A DNA stretch of 17,142 bases from Chloroflexota bacterium (GTDB lineage: Bacteria > Chloroflexota > Ktedonobacteria > Ktedonobacterales > Ktedonobacteraceae), in contig VBJK01000178.1 in the NCBI GenBank assembly GCA_005879655.1, positions 1-17,142 on the forward strand. The letters run 5' to 3'. The stretch's first letter is position 1; each line of letters begins with the position of its first letter. Under the pieces are notes generated by a model that worked only from the letters and a program-made list of their open reading frames with translations, did no database searches and was not told where the DNA came from. The position numbers were made by a program, and so were the translations under genes. Shown here piece by piece: positions 15,351-17,142 of the stretch.

Positions 15351-16049
15351 ATGGTACTTTTACAACAATTAGGGCTATATCTGACTGATCTGCTCTTTCC
15401 ACCTCATTGTGCTGGATGTCAGAGCACCGGTTATGTCCTCTGTCCCACTTGCCTCGTGCAAATTCAGCCAGGGCGTGAAAAGCGTTGTAATCATTGTCAT
15501 TCTCACATCACACCCGCAGGTCTATGTAAAGCCTGTCGCTATCGCCTTTTATCGCTCAGTGGTTTACGTACGGTAGGCTTTCACCAGGGGCCATTGCGTA
15601 CATGTATTCACGCCCTCAAATATCAGGGCAATAAACGTCTGGCCGAGCCGCTTGGTCAACTGCTCGCACAGGCATACCAGGATTATGGGTTGCGGGCAGA
15701 TTGGATTGTACCTGTGCCATTGCATCGAGAACGACTGCGGCAACGTGGATATAATCAAGCAACACTCTTAGCCAAAGTCTGTGCTGATCAGGTTGGCCTT
15801 CCTCTACGCGAAGATCTGGTCATACGGCAACGTGCTACAGCCGTGCAGATGAACTTAGGCGTCCGTGAGCGCTTGCAGAACGTCAAGGGCGCATTCGCTT
15901 ACGCCGCCAAGGGGCCAGTGAGGCGCTGCAACATCCTCCTCATCGATGACGTATGTACAACAGGAGCAACTATTGAAGCTTGTGCTGCCCCTCTACTAGA
16001 GGCCAAAGCATGCTCTGTTTGGGGTTTAGTCCTTGCTCGTCCATGGTAA
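15351..16049 (+). CDS. comF: ComF family phosphoribosyltransferase-like protein
   Basis: This 232-residue protein has the two-part layout of ComF/GntX: an N-terminal double zinc-ribbon (C20-x2-C23, C31-x2-C34, C46-x2-C49, C59-x2-C62) and a C-terminal type I phosphoribosyltransferase fold with VPVPLHRERLRQRGYNQA (120-137) and PRPP loop LLIDDVCTTGATI (196-208). ComF is needed for DNA uptake in naturally competent bacteria, probably helping handle incoming single-stranded DNA; other members occur without competence. ATG 15351 puts GGAGG (15335-15339) 11 nt upstream and yields the typical start before LFPPHCAGC. GTG 15333 and ATG 15342 are in frame but badly spaced. It is upstream of ftsH with its own 311-nt gap. 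Confidence 0.9.
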   Translation: MVLLQQLGLYLTDLLFPPHCAGCQSTGYVLCPTCLVQIQPGREKRCNHCHSHITPAGLCKACRYRLLSLSGLRTVGFHQGPLRTCIHALKYQGNKRLAEPLGQLLAQAYQDYGLRADWIVPVPLHRERLRQRGYNQATLLAKVCADQVGLPLREDLVIRQRATAVQMNLGVRERLQNVKGAFAYAAKGPVRRCNILLIDDVCTTGATIEACAAPLLEAKACSVWGLVLARPW

Positions 16050-16101
16050 TGCGTACGACTGCCAGGGGTAAGACACGAAGCCCATGGCCACTCTGGGAAG
16101 G

Positions 16102-16144
16102 ATGCTCGTCATTGGCTAGTTACAGGTAAAAGGTCAACGAGCAT
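16102..16144. promoter_or_regulatory. Inverted repeat abutting the ftsH promoter
   Basis: ATGCTCGT (16102-16109) and ACGAGCAT (16137-16144) are perfect 8-bp arms 27 nt apart. The right arm ends on the T of the extended -10 TG of the ftsH promoter. It could be an operator covering the -35 region or the end signal of comF. Confidence 0.4.
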
Positions 16145-16152
16145 GTTATAAT
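16144..16152 (+). promoter_or_regulatory. ftsH promoter (extended -10)
   Basis: TG-T-TATAAT is a consensus extended -10 with only a weak -35 at the right distance. A start near 16159 leaves a leader of about 200 nt before ftsH. Confidence 0.6.
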
Positions 16153-16159
16153 AAGCACT

Positions 16160-17142
<983 letters not shown>

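Overview
The window looks like ordinary chromosome of a Chloroflexota bacterium, most likely class Ktedonobacteria. I infer this from moderate GC, frequent GTG/TTG alternative starts, AGGAGG-type ribosome sites, and the protein mix: a two-domain nucleotidyltransferase/phosphomannomutase-like fusion, a DUF433 protein, an excisionase-like HTH protein and a long-linker PolA. No similarity search was possible, so the class-level call is moderate. There is no rRNA, tRNA, CRISPR array, transposase or phage module.

Left block (1-5322, minus strand): polA, then an LL-diaminopimelate-type aminotransferase broken by a frameshifting internal deletion, then, 11 bases after its stop, the start of a bacterial/archaeal-type glycogen debranching enzyme that runs off the left edge. 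Middle block (5323-11136): a divergent promoter region, a small MerR/excisionase-like DNA-binding protein (+), an extended SDR sugar epimerase-like protein (+) that has lost its catalytic residues, and convergent to it a sugar-1-phosphate nucleotidyltransferase fused to a degenerate phosphomannomutase-like domain (-). After that comes a poorly coding stretch with weak small ORFs and a DUF433 gene. Right block (11419-17142, plus strand): a compact orphan transcription unit (strong promoter, perfect SD, 24-codon ORF, intrinsic terminator), then birA, greA, lysS, comF and the 5' part of ftsH, i.e. biotinylation, transcript rescue, lysyl-tRNA charging, competence/phosphoribosyltransferase and membrane proteolysis.

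The most distinctive non-coding signal is a set of long intergenic inverted repeats with unrelated sequences (20 bp arms at 6131-6200, 30 bp at 7358-7449, 30 bp at 13291-13359, 12 bp at 2096-2161). Three lack a T-tract and one is flanked by a short direct repeat, so they may be small palindromic mobile elements rather than simple terminators. The ftsH leader (about 200 nt behind an extended -10 promoter) and the 11419-11688 unit are the best candidates for undescribed RNA-level regulation. No clear new multi-gene system is visible.
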